DNA from: Viscum album
Lineage: Eukaryota; Streptophyta; Magnoliopsida; Santalales; Viscaceae
Direction of reading: 5' to 3'
Assembly (NCBI GenBank): GCA_963277665.1
Contig: OY728157.1
Coordinates: 370,712,067-370,776,066, forward strand
DNA length: 64,000 nt
Each line of letters begins with the position of its first letter. The stretch's first letter is position 1. Shown here piece after piece: positions 13,070-26,643 of the stretch. The position numbers and the translations under genes are program-made. The notes beneath the pieces are model-generated. The model saw nothing but the letters and a program-made list of their open reading frames with translations, had not been told where the DNA came from and did no database searches.

Positions 13070-14608
13070 TGACACATAGATGTCACATTTAGGGATTATT
13101 TTTAAGTAATTAATTTTTTTTTAAATTTAATTTTTTTTTGGAGATTTGAAAATGTTAAACAATTTTAAAGTCTGATGTTTGGTATATGGTTAGGAATATC
13201 CATGAATCATAACTATTAATAACATTATTTTCCATTAAAGTTTAATTTAAATTGCTAAGACACGGTTAGGGGAGTTGTCTAAGCTAACCATTCAGGTGTT
13301 GTTTCATGATTATAGTAGCTACCACATGGTTTAAAAAACCATTCATAGTGTAAAAAATTAGAATTTCTTAATTTGAATTTATTACTCACAACCATTTTTA
13401 CCCTTTTCCCCCACTCCCTCATTCTAATTCATGTAACCTAATTAGAGCCTATATATTCTCCCCCATTTTACATTCAATCCTTGATGATCCTCCAAAATGG
13501 ATTTCTACATGGATTTACATCATAATATATTATCTTATCTTTTTTATTCCCTATTTCTCCCATTTTCTCATATTCTTTATTTCCCTTGAACCCTTGTATA
13601 CAAGGTGGTAAAACCCTTGTATAGTGATGGTCTAATTCCCATGTTTAAATTGTTAATTTCTTATAGTGGCTACCTTATTCCATGATCTTCCTTCTATCAT
13701 CCAAAAAAATTGATTTCAGTATCGTAGGATAGGTGTTTTTATAGTATTACCTTTATTTGAAATGTCATGAAAGGATGGAATTTTCTTAACATAATTTATA
13801 TAAAGTATATGAATGTATATTATATCTTTAATGAGTGTGTAACTATTTTATAATATTTTCAATGTTCTCTACCCATGGAATAAAGGGGGTTTCCAGTGGT
13901 TTTTAGTTGAAGATTTTTTTTAAAAAAATATTCACGCATGCCACGTCTTCATAAAAAATCCTAACAAGCCCTTCCCAAATTAATTTGATAACCAAAGTTT
14001 TTATTACATACAATTGATTTAAAAATGGAGTAACCCATGTTTTCAGGTAATTTTTCCATATTGAAATCTATGTTTTTATTATATTGAATTATCTTCAAGA
14101 TATGTTAGTCATTTTTTATGTTTCTCGATATTTATTATTAGTGGATATTTATATTAATTTAAATATAGTTTCAAAATATGTTTTCTCTTTGGAATGGTTA
14201 TAAAATGAAGAAATTATATCTCATCATTTCAAATCCATTTTAAAGGTTCATATTTTAATTTATAAATTTTTTTATGACACATCTGACAACCTTTTTTTTA
14301 GACCATTTGTGTTATGATTTGTATAATCTTGTTCAATTTGGGAGATTAATTGGGCATTATTATATATGTGATTGAATTTGTAAGGGGATACTTTATTTAA
14401 GGGTGTTTGTAGGTGATATTAGAGTTTACATACTGCAATGTATTATTGATTTTTTTTTAAATAATATGGTGTCTTTAATCCTCGCCTCTATTTAGTTAAG
14501 GTTTTCAGAATCATGGGTAACAACGAAAGTGAATAGACATTATTGTTAAAGTTTTTATCATTTATTTCTCTATAGAGTATCTTATATAGGATTTAAATCC
14601 ATATGGGG
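13070..14608 (+). mobile_element. Element D 3' LTR, left part
   Basis: Starts 'tgacacatagatgtcac' after the polypurine tract. From about 13,290 it aligns with the reverse complement of element B's 3' LTR: the 'accattca' stretch, then 'ttcccccactcc(c)tca' at 13,398 against 'tattcccccactcattt' at about 16,550 on the minus strand. At 14,604-14,608 'tgggg' precedes element B. The LTR resumes at 37,005 after 'tggga'. Read across the gap, it matches the uninterrupted D 5' LTR near 8,660-8,720. Confidence 0.72.
14604..14608. repeat. Target-site duplication of element B, left copy
   Basis: 'tgggg' here and 'tggga' at 37,000-37,004 differ at one of five bases, as expected for an old 5-bp duplication. 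Confidence 0.5.
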
Positions 14609-16957
14609 GAGTGGACTAGTTCAGGTTGACCCGAACTAGAATTCCACTAGCCTATAAGAGCGTTTGTGATCTCCATGGGATTAAAAAATTAAAAAAAAAA
14701 TCATAGATAACATTTTTGGAATGATTTATCCCGTAAAAATATTACATGAACCATCCATGAATTGGGAGTCCACATAAACCAGCAAAAAAGCAACATATAT
14801 AAATGTACAATAGTGTAAATGACGCTAGTACGAAAGAAGATATCCTAATATCATCACATCCTTAGTCATAAATAAGACACTGACTTATTATATCTATGGT
14901 AAAAACCCAAAATTAGAAATGAGACTAAAGAGGATCATACATCATATCCCAAAGATGAAAAAAATCCAAAAACCGCTCCATTTGAGATAAAACCCATGAT
15001 ACCAGGTCTCCACTGTCATAAAAAGACCTTGAACATCTGTAATCAAGAAGGTTTGTTGAACTATAAGGTATTATTTTCCTTACTCGTGTCCCGCAAAACA
15101 TGATCAACATGTTTCCAAAGTTAGATGTAGGATGTGAGGCAAAAATCCTAGTACAATATCACCAATAAAAAATTTAAGGATTTAACTCATTAAACTTATT
15201 ATGTTTATATTTAAAACATATATTAAAATAAAAGTTTGATTTCTAATAGAATGTTCACATGAAGACAAAACTTTAGAAATCCATTTGGGTTTTCTCAAAA
15301 AAATTTCTTTTCTAAACATGGAAGATGATGAACATATAAATAGATAAAGAAATCCTATATATAATATTCAACCTATCTAAAACATGGTTTAGAATTTTGA
15401 ATAATCATAATAATACTTATATATATAACTAAATAGTTAAAATTTCTGATGAATAAAATATAAAAACCAAAAAAGTTACTAAAATTATTCCTAAAGAAAA
15501 TTAAAACAATCTGGGCACAAGTAGTATAGACCAGGGTCTCTAAAAAAGGGATATTACATGACATATAATTACCCTAGGTTCACTATTATCAATGTGAATA
15601 CAATAAATTTTGGAATCTCCCTCATTCTTCCTCAAACCCAACCTTTCCAGAGCTCACTCAGCCCATTAAGCCACATCCTTTCAATGGTATCCCTTAGTAT
15701 ACATGGATAACACTCCTCCCATGGGCTTTCATGGTACCTTGGAGAACGTTCTATCTAAAGGATGTCTCATCCCACATAGAAAAAATTTCTTTAATAGTTA
15801 ACAACATATGTTTTTAATCAATTTTCCTAAGATAACGACACACACACCAAGGATTGCTCATGTTCTACTCAATTCCAAACTCATTAACATCAACAACTGA
15901 TAATCACATGGTGAATTTAAAATATAATTTAATAAACCCTACATTCCCATTTAAATTCAAGAATATAACCCCTTGAAATAACTATTTATAAAAACTTTCA
16001 AAACCCCATTTGAATGTATAAAACTTCTTTTTACCATTTAAACAGACACATGGAGTGCATCAAAGAAAAATACCTTTGAAAATGAACATTAAAATATTAA
16101 ATTAATAAGTCATTCCAATAATCAAAAAAATAATGTATAAACCTCAAATAAAAACTCAAATTAGAGTTAATTGAATATAAATAAATCATGGGAAATCAAT
16201 AAAAAAATGGAAAGACGTGGAAAATAACCATTAAAGAGAGACACCTGCTAAGATAGTAATATAAATTCATCATCTTCAATAAAAACCATTATATTTGAGT
16301 AAGAGCAGACATCACTCACCAATTAACCAAATAAACAACGCATCTCCCCATCGGAAACAATATGATTAAAGAAAATGAAATCAATTATTTACCTTATCTT
16401 AGTAATTGGAAGAATAATGGTTAAAATGGGGAAGAAATCATAAATAATGAATTAATCAAGAATAAATCAATATAGAACACAAAATATCCACAAATAAGCC
16501 CCCTAAATAAATGTTTAAGATATAGAAGGCATGGTAAAGAATATTTAAATGAGTGGGGGAATAAATAAAGGATAACTCCATAAATATTTATAATGAAAAA
16601 TTATCAAATTTAATTTTTAATAACCTTTAAAAACTAATCATTTTGGACGAATGGTCAGAAAAACCATGCACCAACCATTTAGTGTCCATTTTATCCCCAA
16701 AAAATAACCCGCACAATTTCTTAAGTTCTAACATAGTTAGAATAACAGTGATCAATATGTAAAAAACCCACCATCCCCCAAACATCCTTTTCACATCATC
16801 ATTGTATGATTTCTACTGACTGTGTTCCAACTATGTTCCTGGGCCTGATTCCCCAAAAAAATAAGGTTCTCAACCTCCAATTCATAGGAACATATAGAAT
16901 AAATTAATAAATAAATAAAAATCAAAACAAGACATACCAGTGACTCAATGGGTGTCA
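14609..16957 (-). mobile_element. Element B 3' LTR
   Basis: Minus-strand LTR. Its start is clear: the plus-strand end 'gggtgtca' at 16,950-16,957 reads 'tgacaccc' on the minus strand, next to a polypurine tract. It aligns with B's 5' LTR at an offset of about 20,050 (for example 'catggataacactcctccca' at 15,701 with 'catggataacattcatccat' at 35,790). The far end near 14,609 is approximate and rests on the duplicated TGGG flank. Weak minus-strand open stretches (14,925-15,110, 15,373-15,564) are not genes. Confidence 0.75.
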
Positions 16958-16971
16958 TAATCCTCCCCATT
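16958..16971 (-). other. Element B polypurine tract
   Basis: Reads 'atggggaggatta' on the minus strand, immediately before the LTR start. Confidence 0.7.
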
Positions 16972-17149
16972 ATGCAACTTTATTCCCCCTTACATTCCTT
17001 AAGGAACCTCAAAAGAACATAGGTGAAGACATTTATCCACAAGTAAGATTTTTTTCTCGAATGTTTCTTATCTATCACCACTATGCTGCTAAATATCATG
17101 TAATAATGTGATTTTATTACCATGAATTACCTCATTTTGATAATCTAAT

Positions 17150-17946
17150 AAAAGAAAATGTTGTTCCATCACAATGGGGTATTGATCTAACTCCAAAACA
17201 TCCCACTCCACTATATGAGATGGGTCTGGATGGAATTTCTTCTACTAGGACAAATGGAAAACATCATGGATCAAGGTAATGCATGGTGTAAATTATAATG
17301 GATATACCACCTTACCATGAAGCTCTATAATATGATATATACTAATAAAAGGCGACACCAACATCCATTTTCCCCATGTAATGATCACCAAAACAAATGG
17401 ATACCTATTGGAAAAAATAATTAGCTAGGATAAATTCTAAAAGGCAATTAACATTATAGACATGTGATTTTTTGACTTTTATTTTTCACTTGCGTCTTTC
17501 AAATAAAAAACACATTCTCAACTTTCTTGTGGATGAGACTCGATCCTAACATGGAATTATCACCTAGTTCAGCCCAACATTATGGGGGACATAAAAACCA
17601 CCGATAACATGACGGAAAAGGTGCTAGCATGAACAGTGAAATATAATTTTTTTGTATAAAAACTCTACCAAAGACAGATACCACTCCCAGAACATGAGAT
17701 TTAAAGAACACATAGATGAATCATATCATTAATAATCTATATGTCAAACTTGGTATGACCATGAATCTATAAGTGATAAACCATGATCTAATTTAACTGG
17801 ATTCCCATGGATTTCTATTTAATCTTCCAAAACAAAGAATTACAATGAGTATTCTTGTCTGAAACTATCGATGAAGGCACAACATGAAGCCTAACGATCT
17901 CTCATACAAATAGGTTTCGAGATCCTCTACCTTTTTTGACTCCCTA
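17150..17946 (-). pseudogene. Element B: integrase core end and C-terminal domain
   Basis: Read on the minus strand from 17,946 downward. The mid-core is visible near 17,820-17,900 (a 'V-S-IVSD-NTH'-type stretch containing the second catalytic aspartate). It is followed by a decayed 'YHPQTDGQ' region near 17,730, a 'YLPLVEF'-like stretch and 'MLG' near 17,570, and the C-terminal domain down to about 17,200. Many stops and frame changes interrupt it. The front half of the same integrase lies at 30,518-30,870. The 12.6 kb between them is element C, which cut the gene after the segment that normally reads 'ST-HFIPI'. Confidence 0.8.
17942..17946. repeat. Target-site duplication of element C, left copy
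   Basis: 'cccta' here and 'ccata' at 30,513-30,517 differ at one base and flank element C exactly at its TG...CA ends. Confidence 0.6.
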
Positions 17947-20900
17947 TGTAAAAACCATGCATAAATTACCATATATGAAAATTATATTTTAAGGAAACTA
18001 AATTAAAATGAAAAATATAATATTTTGTGGTATAAAATTTAAAATTTTATATGATGAATATTTATCTTGAACTTACTTCATCCAAATAAGTCTATAATGA
18101 TTTTATTAAAATTTCCCCTTATAAATATTTTTTTGCTCAATTCAAAAAGTAGTATTTAACAATTCCAAATTTTATTTATAACAATATATTGTTATATTCT
18201 TAACAAAAAAATTACAAACTATAAATTTTAATTAAATAAATATAATATCATTTATAGATGACAATGATTATCGTTCATAATAATGTTTTTCATTTAGAAA
18301 ATTTTTATTCTTTAAAAAGGAATATTGTATATAAATTTTAAAAAATTAAAATAATATTTAATTAGTGATGATTTATATTAAATTTATAGATTATATTTAT
18401 ACATATAGTAATCTAAATCCATATTTTTATTATCACTATCCATATAGTTAATATAATGTTATATTATTCTCAAAAAGTGTATCTCTTGAAAATCTATTTA
18501 TGAAAATAATTTTGGATTTATTGTAAATTAAAAAATTTCAATTCTATGAATTGAATTTGATAAAATACATTCCCTATTTGTAATAAAAATAATTAATATT
18601 ATATTATATGTTTAACTAATATTATTTCAAAATTATTAGTAAATACATAAAAATATAATTACAACATTTAATATTAAAAAAGCGGTTTTCATGATTCACA
18701 TGCACTTGTATTAAAATTAATCTTTTAAACATATACATTTTTTATTTCATAAATTGGATTTAATATATATATTCATTGGGTAAAAATTATCTAAAAATGT
18801 AAATTTTATTTTTGGGTTAATGGATCAATTACATAGGTAAAAAAACTAGTTATCAAGGTGAAAACTAAAATTTTAAAAGTAAGTGAACATAGAGGATAAT
18901 TGATTAAAATATTTAAAAAATGTTTCTTTTTTATGTGGTGGACTTTTTAGGGAAGCTTATCATCCATAAAATATGTTATTAACAATTTTAGAGTCACTTG
19001 GGGTGAGAGCGACTTCCATTGTGGAATTGTTTTTCTTATTTATATAAATGCCTCTCCACTTTAATTATAAAAGGGAACTCCATCACCTCACATATTCAAG
19101 GAAATAAAGACATTAAGACTAAAATCCCTTAATAATAACATAAAAACATCCTTATCATCATTATATATCTTTTTGCCTCTATAAAATACTAACCCTAGGG
19201 TCCTTAAGAAGAGATCCGAAGGAGGATTCTATAAGAGAAGGTAAATGCCTTAATGAAGCACTTTTTTATTATTTATTGTTTTACCAACATAAATTTTGTA
19301 TTAAAAATTAAAATATAATAACTTCTCTATATCAAATATACTGAGATGATATTATGTTTATTTCATAATATTTATCCATCTCATTATCTATAATATTAGA
19401 ATGAAATCCATTGATCATGTATGACAGACTACCACCTCATGAACTGATTTAATTTTTCTTCCATCATCGGCTCACATAGATAGTAATAATGATAGAAATA
19501 ATGAATATATATGATACATATAACATGATATATGTTCTGTAAAATTAACATATCATCCCACTCCTTACCATTTCACCCATTAAAGGAATGATATCCTTGT
19601 TTGGGCATACGTATGACCCATCATCTCCAGGAAGCGATGTGATTCATTTTCCATGTCCAATGTTAAATAATTGATATAAATATTTTTTTTATTGATTATG
19701 TAAGATATTTATAAAATTTATATAATAATTGAGATTATAGATCTATATGTTATGAAAAATAAATAGAATATTCATTAAAACAAACAAATGTAAAAATAAA
19801 GAAATTAACAGCTGAAACAATGAAAATAATGAAATGAGATTTACAAACTAATATTAATATTTCATAGGAGGAACACATATGTTATTATAAATGTTTATCT
19901 GGTTATATTATAAATTAGTAAATTTCATAATACCATTATTCAGGAGGTTAAATTGCCTTCTGTTAAAGGGGGGGTTGATATAAACATTTTCATCTAAATT
20001 TATATTGCATTGGGATATATTTGTTAATATGAACATATTTACTTTTATGAGGTGTATATACAATAATATTATGTATTTAACATTATTAAATATATATTCA
20101 TGATGTTTAATGTTGAAATGAATGTTTATTATTTAAAGATTTTACAATTTTAAAGCTACCAAATAGGTAAGAATCTATTCTACAATATCACTTTATTTTG
20201 GGATTAATTTTACTTTTATTAAAGGGATCATATCATTTGTCCTTAATAATATCCCATAATTTTCTAATAAAATGGTTAATTTTGGAGTTTCCATATTTTA
20301 TTCCAAATTTTAATTTCTTTTGGACTTGAATAAAGTAAATAAATGTTTAAAAAACACATTTTATTTCTCTTTAAATTAAAACACTTTTATTCCATGACTA
20401 TTTTTCTCAACATTATTTTAAAAAAGTCCTTTTAATTACCTAAATTATTTTTAAGGGACGTATAACCTATCATGGACTTTAAAAAAGTGTTTTAAATATA
20501 TATTTCTATTTTTTTCATGAAGGGAAATTTTTTACAAAAAAAATCAAGAAGAATTTTTTTAACTTATACAGAAATAGTAGACGTCCCAACCACCATAACA
20601 AATTTAAGAAATGTATCTTAAACTACGATTTTTCAATATTTTTTAAAATATATATATTTTATGAAATATTATTTTAATATCACACTTTAATTCCCTTTAT
20701 TCTTTTAAGATTAATTATTTTATGATAAATATTGATATTCTAGGTAAACCGATAAAGACCACTCATTTCAGGATTAATTTTGGGATTGTGATCATTATCT
20801 TGAGACAATCACTTTATTTCAATCATTTTTAAATATAAATAATATCTCTCTTAAATATCAATAATCTTTGTATCATGGATATGATCATTTCATAAACTAT

Positions 20901-21736
20901 ATTCCATTGGTATATATTATTTTTACTTTGATAGTTATTTGATTGACTGGGTAAATATTGTTAAATTCATATTCTCTACTCAATATGGATATTTTTTTAT
21001 AAGGGATATTGATTCATTAAATAATATATGATGAATTATTTGGATATTCAATGATGTGTGGGGACAAAATTATATATATCAACTTAATGAATATCTAGGT
21101 CTCTTTAAAAAAATAATTTGGAAAATTAAATGGGGTTTTAGCCATAGTTCTAAATAATATTATGGATAGTCATGATGGTATAGATATCATGATGTCTGAG
21201 ATCATGAAGTAAAATATTAAAAATTTCGATAATTGAAAATTCATTTATTATTATCCATGATTTTTTTCGTTAATATTATTTTGGAATTCATTTTGTTCTG
21301 AATTTATTAATTAAATAGAAGGTGTGCTCAATTCTTTACCTTTCAATATTTATTTTTCCATATATAATCATGATAGTTAGGTTATTAATTAAATGAAATA
21401 TATGTTTAGTTATATACCAAAAAATATTGAATATTCCACATAGATTTATGATAGATTCCATTTTATGTAACCCTTATTGAGCATTTAAGATCACCCATAT
21501 TTTTTTTTCATTTCCTCTAGATAAGAAGAATAATTCTTTGAATGCATTCAAGGATGATGAATTTTTTCCATTACTATATATTATATTTTATCCCCAATAT
21601 AAAATGGGTATCATGTATATATATGGATCTCCATGAATAATAAACTAATATTATATTTGGGATTTAATATCTTCTATATATTCCCCTATTATAAATTAAT
21701 CACGGACTTTGAGCTGCTGGAGTCATGGTCATTAAA
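17947..21736 (+). mobile_element. Element C 5' LTR
   Basis: Starts 'tgtaaaaacc' inside element B's integrase and ends just before a primer-binding site. It aligns with C's 3' LTR at an offset of about 8,775: 'gtgattcattttccatgtcc' (19,638) with 'gtgattaattttccatgtac' (28,402), and the ends 'gctgctggagtcatgg' (21,712) with 'ctggatactagagtc' (30,486). The two LTRs differ at a large fraction of positions, so the insertion is old. It contains a TATA box (19,066), the GTAC-rich motif (19,600) and a pyrimidine-AG site (21,510-21,520). Confidence 0.85.
19066..19073 (+). promoter_or_regulatory. TATA box in element C 5' LTR
   Basis: 'tataaaag' in 'ctttaattataaaagggaac'. The corresponding place in C's 3' LTR (about 27,836) has decayed to 'ttttaacagg'. 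Confidence 0.7.
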
Positions 21737-21738
21737 GT

Positions 21739-21750
21739 TGGTATAAGAGG
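21739..21750 (+). other. Element C primer-binding site
   Basis: 'tggtataagagg' two bases after the LTR end, matching the initiator-Met tRNA site with one change. Confidence 0.8.
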
Positions 21751-22419
21751 AAGTTTAATAGAATCCCTAGAAACAATATTTAGGAAAAAATATATTTCTT
21801 AACGTAAACATATTGTAGAATTTTAGGATAATTATTGAAAAACATCTTAATGTTTTCATAATGAAGGGATTGTGTAGTTTTTCAAGAAATAAATATGTGT
21901 CTAGATACTGCAAGTGGATGTTGTTTTGGAATAGTTTTACATATGGGTAACAACTATGAATAGGGAACATTGGGATTTTACTTGATCATCACAGCAGACC
22001 ACATTGCACACCTATTTGGACACTCCCATGTGATATTATTAGGATAATTAAAATATTATGTACAAAATATTATGATGAATTTGAATATAATGATATCCCC
22101 AAATAATCCATGATTATGATATTGTGATTAATAATGTATAAATATTCAATTTATGTTAATTATAACACATAATTTAGAACTCTACATTATTATTTGAAAT
22201 TCTTAATTAGATAATCAAATTTAGTATATTTGATATCATATAATTGGAACGTAAAATAAATAAGGGTATCAATTATTATGGATAATGTAAATATTACATG
22301 CTTAGAAATCCAATATAACTCATATTGGAATTTAGCACAATATGACTATGTTAGGTAATCTTAATCTGGTTATATAAAAATAAAATTTCTCGAAAAAAGG
22401 AATATTTTATTCCACCATG

Positions 22420-22960
22420 TGATTCTACTATATTGGTTCATTTATTTTGATTTACATCCTCACAATTTATTGGGACTAATAATTCTGTAGTATCTAAGAA
22501 ACATATTATGTCCCTTGAAAATATATATCTAGCCTTAGGATGCGATGAAATAGAAAAGGTTATATTGGCAGTATATTTTCTAAAGGGTGATTGTGATCAA
22601 TTGAGTCCATTTATATATAATAATAAAGAAAAATAAGAAATATAAAGTAAGAAATGAAGATCTTTAAATGATAAATCATCTTACAAATATTTCCCTCGCA
22701 TGGTACATAACAAAATTAACAGAAAGATCCTTAACTAAATGAAAATGGAATAAAAAATTATTACAGAGTATGAGGATTCCATTACAAGGTTATATATATA
22801 TATTATTTTATTAAATATGAAATATGGAATTAAATATTTAAAATTTATTTGAAGTTACTAATCCATGTTTTCAAACGGAACTGGTCTTTTATACCTTTTC
22901 ATCATATAATGAGATAGTTTTTTGCAACATCAAAAAAGAGAATCAATTTTGTAGATCCTA
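22420..22960 (+). pseudogene. Element C: gag remnant
   Basis: A short recognisable piece of the gypsy gag capsid region: near 22,537-22,620 the frame reads 'LGCDEIEKVILAVYFLKGD', matching the family's conserved 'cdde-kV--A-y-L-gda--WW' block. The rest of gag, roughly 21,760-23,400, is too decayed to place. No zinc knuckle was found. In active elements Gag forms the virus-like particle that packages the RNA. Confidence 0.55.
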
Positions 22961-23469
22961 TATTTTAACAAAAACTCAATATAATAATAGTTCATATAAA
23001 CACCAAGAATAATGTCATGTATTAAATAATAAAAAGAATATGAACCAACTTCCATCATGTGAAAATTAATGAAAGAAACATCTTGGAAAATGCATGAAGG
23101 GCTTGGATTCTTATTAATAGTATAGTGATAAGGATCATCATGATCATGAATGTATAGGGAAGAGAAAAATTGATGTTTTATAATGGTTTAGGTATAATTA
23201 AATGGGAAATTATTCACAAAAATTTCCCCACATTCAAGGTAAAAAACCGTAGAGGATACCAAGGGTAGAAGGCCAAGCTCATGTGATCACTATAGATGAG
23301 ATGGTAGTACCCATTGATGTGGTGGAATGTAATATAATAATAGCCTCAAATTTATCCAATGATTTATTTTATTATGTATATTAATACACTTTTATATATA
23401 GCATGTTTTCCAATAAAATTATATTTTTCCCTATTACCTTAGGATGAGAGATATCAATTGAAAATCATA

Positions 23470-23700
23470 CTGGAAGTCTCAATACCAAAAGATGCATCGG
23501 GAAGTCCCCATTATTACACATAATCACAATATTTTTACTAATTTTATTATCATACCTTTGTTTAACTTAGAAATAATCCTTATTATAGATTGGATTTCAA
23601 AATATGATGAAAATATTTATTTCAATGAGAATGAAATTATAATTTTGGATAAATAAATAGAATTTATAATGTTTAGAGGTGAGACTTCATCATCTAATTC
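23470..23700 (+). pseudogene. Element C: protease end
   Basis: Frame reads 'IDWISKYDENIYFNENEIII' at about 23,586-23,645, the counterpart of the family's 'LGMDWL' protease end followed by the 'W--F' strand, then 'EFIMFRGE' at 23,661-23,684. The aspartic protease active-site triad (DTGA or DSGA) would lie upstream but cannot be read. In live elements this enzyme cuts the Gag-Pol polyprotein. Confidence 0.65.
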
Positions 23701-24690
23701 ATGTCTAGATCCACCTCTCTTAGCTATTCTAAATGATACTGGTAGGGAAGAAGAAAAAACAAAATCAGTGGTAATAGAAGGTAATATTCAAATAGAGTAT
23801 GTAATTATTTTGTTAGAATACATTGATGTATTTTTTAATGAATGAGTTAGACATCCTCTATATCATGAAGTTAAGTTTTCTATTGGTTTAATCCCTGATA
23901 TAATAGAAATATTAATGAATCCCTATCAAATGCTCATAATAGAATTAGTGGAGTTGAATAAATATCTAGAGGATTTGTGTGATAAGGGATATATATGCCT
24001 AATTTTTTCACATTGGGGATACCCTATTCTTTTCATTAAGAATAAGGATAAATCCATGAGGATGTGCATTAATTATAAGTAAATCAATGATATTATAATA
24101 ATGAAAACATATCCTCTACCACTCATTGATGAATTATTTGATAAACTTCATAGATCTTAATATTCATCAATGATTAACAATCATTCTGGGAATCATCAAT
24201 TGTGAGTAAATAAGGAAGACATTTCAAAGAAATATTTTCAATTAAGGTATGGGAATCAGGAGTTTACAATAATGCCATTTGTATTGGCAAATGTACCTTT
24301 TTTATAGACCTAATTAATATATTATTCAAGGAATCTCTTAATAATTCCATGGTGGTATTCACTGATGATATCTTGGTGTATTCTGATAGCCATGAAACCC
24401 ATGAGAATCAAATGGGCATCATACTTGTGAATATTGTGTTATTTGAGAAATTTAAAAAGTGTGAATTTTTGATTTAGTCTGTTTCTTTTAATTATAATAT
24501 TATCTCTAAGAAGGGAATATCATTTGGTCTTATGAAGACAAAATCTATTAGAGAATGGCCTATACCAACAATCATAACCAAGGTATATAGTATCATTGGT
24601 TTGGTAGGATACTATGGGAAATTAATCAAGAATTTTAAACAATTGTCTAAACCATTAAACAAGATTACATTTAAAGGGCTTAACATCATA
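23700..24690 (+). pseudogene. Element C: reverse transcriptase remnant
   Basis: The best-preserved RT in the window. In order: linker (23,800-23,930), 'GYPILFIKNKDKSMRMCINY' at 24,018-24,077, 'TYPLPLIDELFDKLH' at 24,108-24,152, the 'DISKKYFQLRYG' stretch near 24,220, 'VVFTDDILVYSD' at 24,352-24,387 with both catalytic aspartates (24,364-24,369), and the thumb 'VYSIIGLVGYYGKLIKNF' near 24,583-24,637. Several single stops and at least one frame change remain, so no protein is made. It continues into RNase H. A 76-codon open stretch on the other strand (24,612-24,842) is an antisense shadow. Confidence 0.88.
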
Positions 24691-25130
24691 TAGACAAAGT
24701 AATGTGAAGAATGTTTTGAATAATTTAAGAGAAGGTTTCTTAATCCTTTATTTTTTACTACACCATCAGAAAATGATGATTTTGTTATATATAGTGATTC
24801 ATTGAAGAAGGTACTTGGTTGGGTCCAATTTAGAAGATACAAAGTTATTGCATATCAATCAAGGTAGTTAAGGACTCATGATTAGACCTTTCAAACCCAA
24901 TATCTTTAGTTGGTACCTATAATATTTTCTTGGAATATATGAATAAATTTTATATATTGTGAAATATGTGAGATAGGTATAGATCATAATAGCCTAAAAT
25001 ACATATTTTCATAGAAATAGATCAACATGAATAAAAATTTATTACTTCAGTTATTCAAGGATTATTATTTCCTAATAAACTACCACCTAAGGATTTAAAA
25101 TATGGTAGAAGATTCCCTAAGTAATAATGA
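24690..25130 (+). pseudogene. Element C: RNase H remnant
   Basis: 'FVIYSDSLKKVLGWVQF' at 24,780-24,830 is the RNase H start, where the family has 'YSDAS--GLG-VL'. It is followed by 'VIAYQSR' and 'LRTHD' to about 24,885, and ends with the linker 'MVEDSLSNN' at about 25,102-25,128, the counterpart of 'VADALSR'. RNase H removes the RNA template during reverse transcription. The glutamate and later aspartate region (24,890-25,010) is largely unreadable. Confidence 0.75.
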
Positions 25131-25369
25131 GTATTGATATCTTACATAAATGATTATTGGGAGGGATCATATGATTATGGGTCTAGTAAATATAGATAAT
25201 GTATTGTTTAATAAGGATAAAAATAACCCCCTTTTAAAATAATTAAATAACTATATTTTTTAGAAAATAAAAATTTCCTAAATCTAATGAGGATTATTTT
25301 TAGATGAAAATTAAATCCTTATGTGTTGGGAAGACGGAGGAATTTATATGTGAAGATAGTGTCCTAAAA

Positions 25370-26425
25370 TTTTGAAAGAGATTTTGTATTCTTTCTACAC
25401 CTGAGATGGAGAGGGAACTTTTGTGTTATTCATATAGATCTAATTTAATTATACACATTGGTACTAGTAATATATACAAGTACTTTAGAGGAAAAATTTG
25501 TGGGATAAAAAAAGTTGGAAATTTTGGAAGATGTTGACGTTTGTGTTTTTTACAACAAGTGAAGGATATGATAGAAAATACTAAAAGGTTCATGAAACTT
25601 CTTCTTATTCTTATTTGTAAATGGGATAAAATTAATTAGAACTTTGTCACCAGATTAACAAAGAGTCTTTGAAGGAATGATAAAAAAATATTGTTCATCA
25701 CCAAAAAAAATATTATAATTTATTTACTATAAGTGAATATTTAACTCTTGAGATCATCACATGTCTCTATATTAATTATGGTATAAGAGTTCATATAATA
25801 CCACATTCAATTGTGTCCGATTGAAATATCTATTTTACATAAAAATTATAGAATATTCTATACAAGTCTCTTGATACTAAGATTAATTTGAGAACAGAGT
25901 ACTATCCCCAAACTGATGGAAAGTATGAAATGACTATTCTAATAGTGGAATACTTTTAGAGGTCATAATCAAGGGAATTTAATGGTATGTGGGATCAGTA
26001 TTTACCTTTGGTAGACTTTTTCTATAATAAATATTTTGATTCATGTATTTAAATGGCACTATGTGAAGAATTATATATGGTAAGACATTTCATACTATAT
26101 CTTTTTTGGGATTGAGTTAGTGATAGGAAACATATAGGCCTAAAAATTATTGAGGTTAAAATGGAAAAGGTAAACAATATTCAGGCTCATATTAACATAG
26201 ATCAAAGTAATCAAAATAGTTATGCCGAAAATTGGGGGAAGAATTGGAATTTGAAGTGGGAAATCTTGTTTTCTTGAAATTATTTATATGGAAGTGTTTA
26301 ATAGTGTTTTGTGAGAAGGGAAAAATTATACCTAGGTATATTAAAACCATTGATATTTTTAGTACTGATTGGATTTGTGGATTAGAGATTAGAAATGTAT
26401 CCAAGCCTCTCTAAAGGATATGATG
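25370..26425 (+). pseudogene. Element C: integrase remnant
   Basis: Zinc-binding region near 25,400-25,560. The catalytic core is visible at 25,800-26,060 ('IIPHSIVSD', 'TEYYPQTDGKYE', 'MWDQYLPLVDFFYNKYFDS'), which includes the second aspartate. The C-terminal domain lies at about 26,150-26,425. Positions 26,232-26,414 keep one open frame with 'LEFEVGNLVFLK' and 'GKIIPRYIKTIDIF', the usual GD-VFLKVSP and GKL-PRYIGPFEI blocks. Stops and frame changes elsewhere inactivate it. No chromodomain was recognised after it. Confidence 0.85.
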
Positions 26426-26631
26426 TGTTATATATATAATTGTTAAGGTTGTACATGCTAGACCCAACACATGTGATCATCTAAAAAGAAATAAATTTAA
26501 ACCTCATCAATCTTATTGTAAAGAATAAATTTATATTATTCACACTAGAGGGAAACCATTGAGGCATTAGATGATTCAACCGGTAAAATAAATATACACA
26601 AATGATAAAAAGGAGGAAGAAATGTGGGTAT

Positions 26632-26643
26632 GAGAGGGTGTTA
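26632..26643 (+). other. Element C polypurine tract
   Basis: 'gagagggtgtta' just before the 3' LTR start, corresponding to A's 'aagggggtagaa'. Confidence 0.5.

Noticed and set aside
24612..24842. 76-codon minus-strand open stretch
   Set aside because: Antisense shadow of element C's RT thumb and RNase H.
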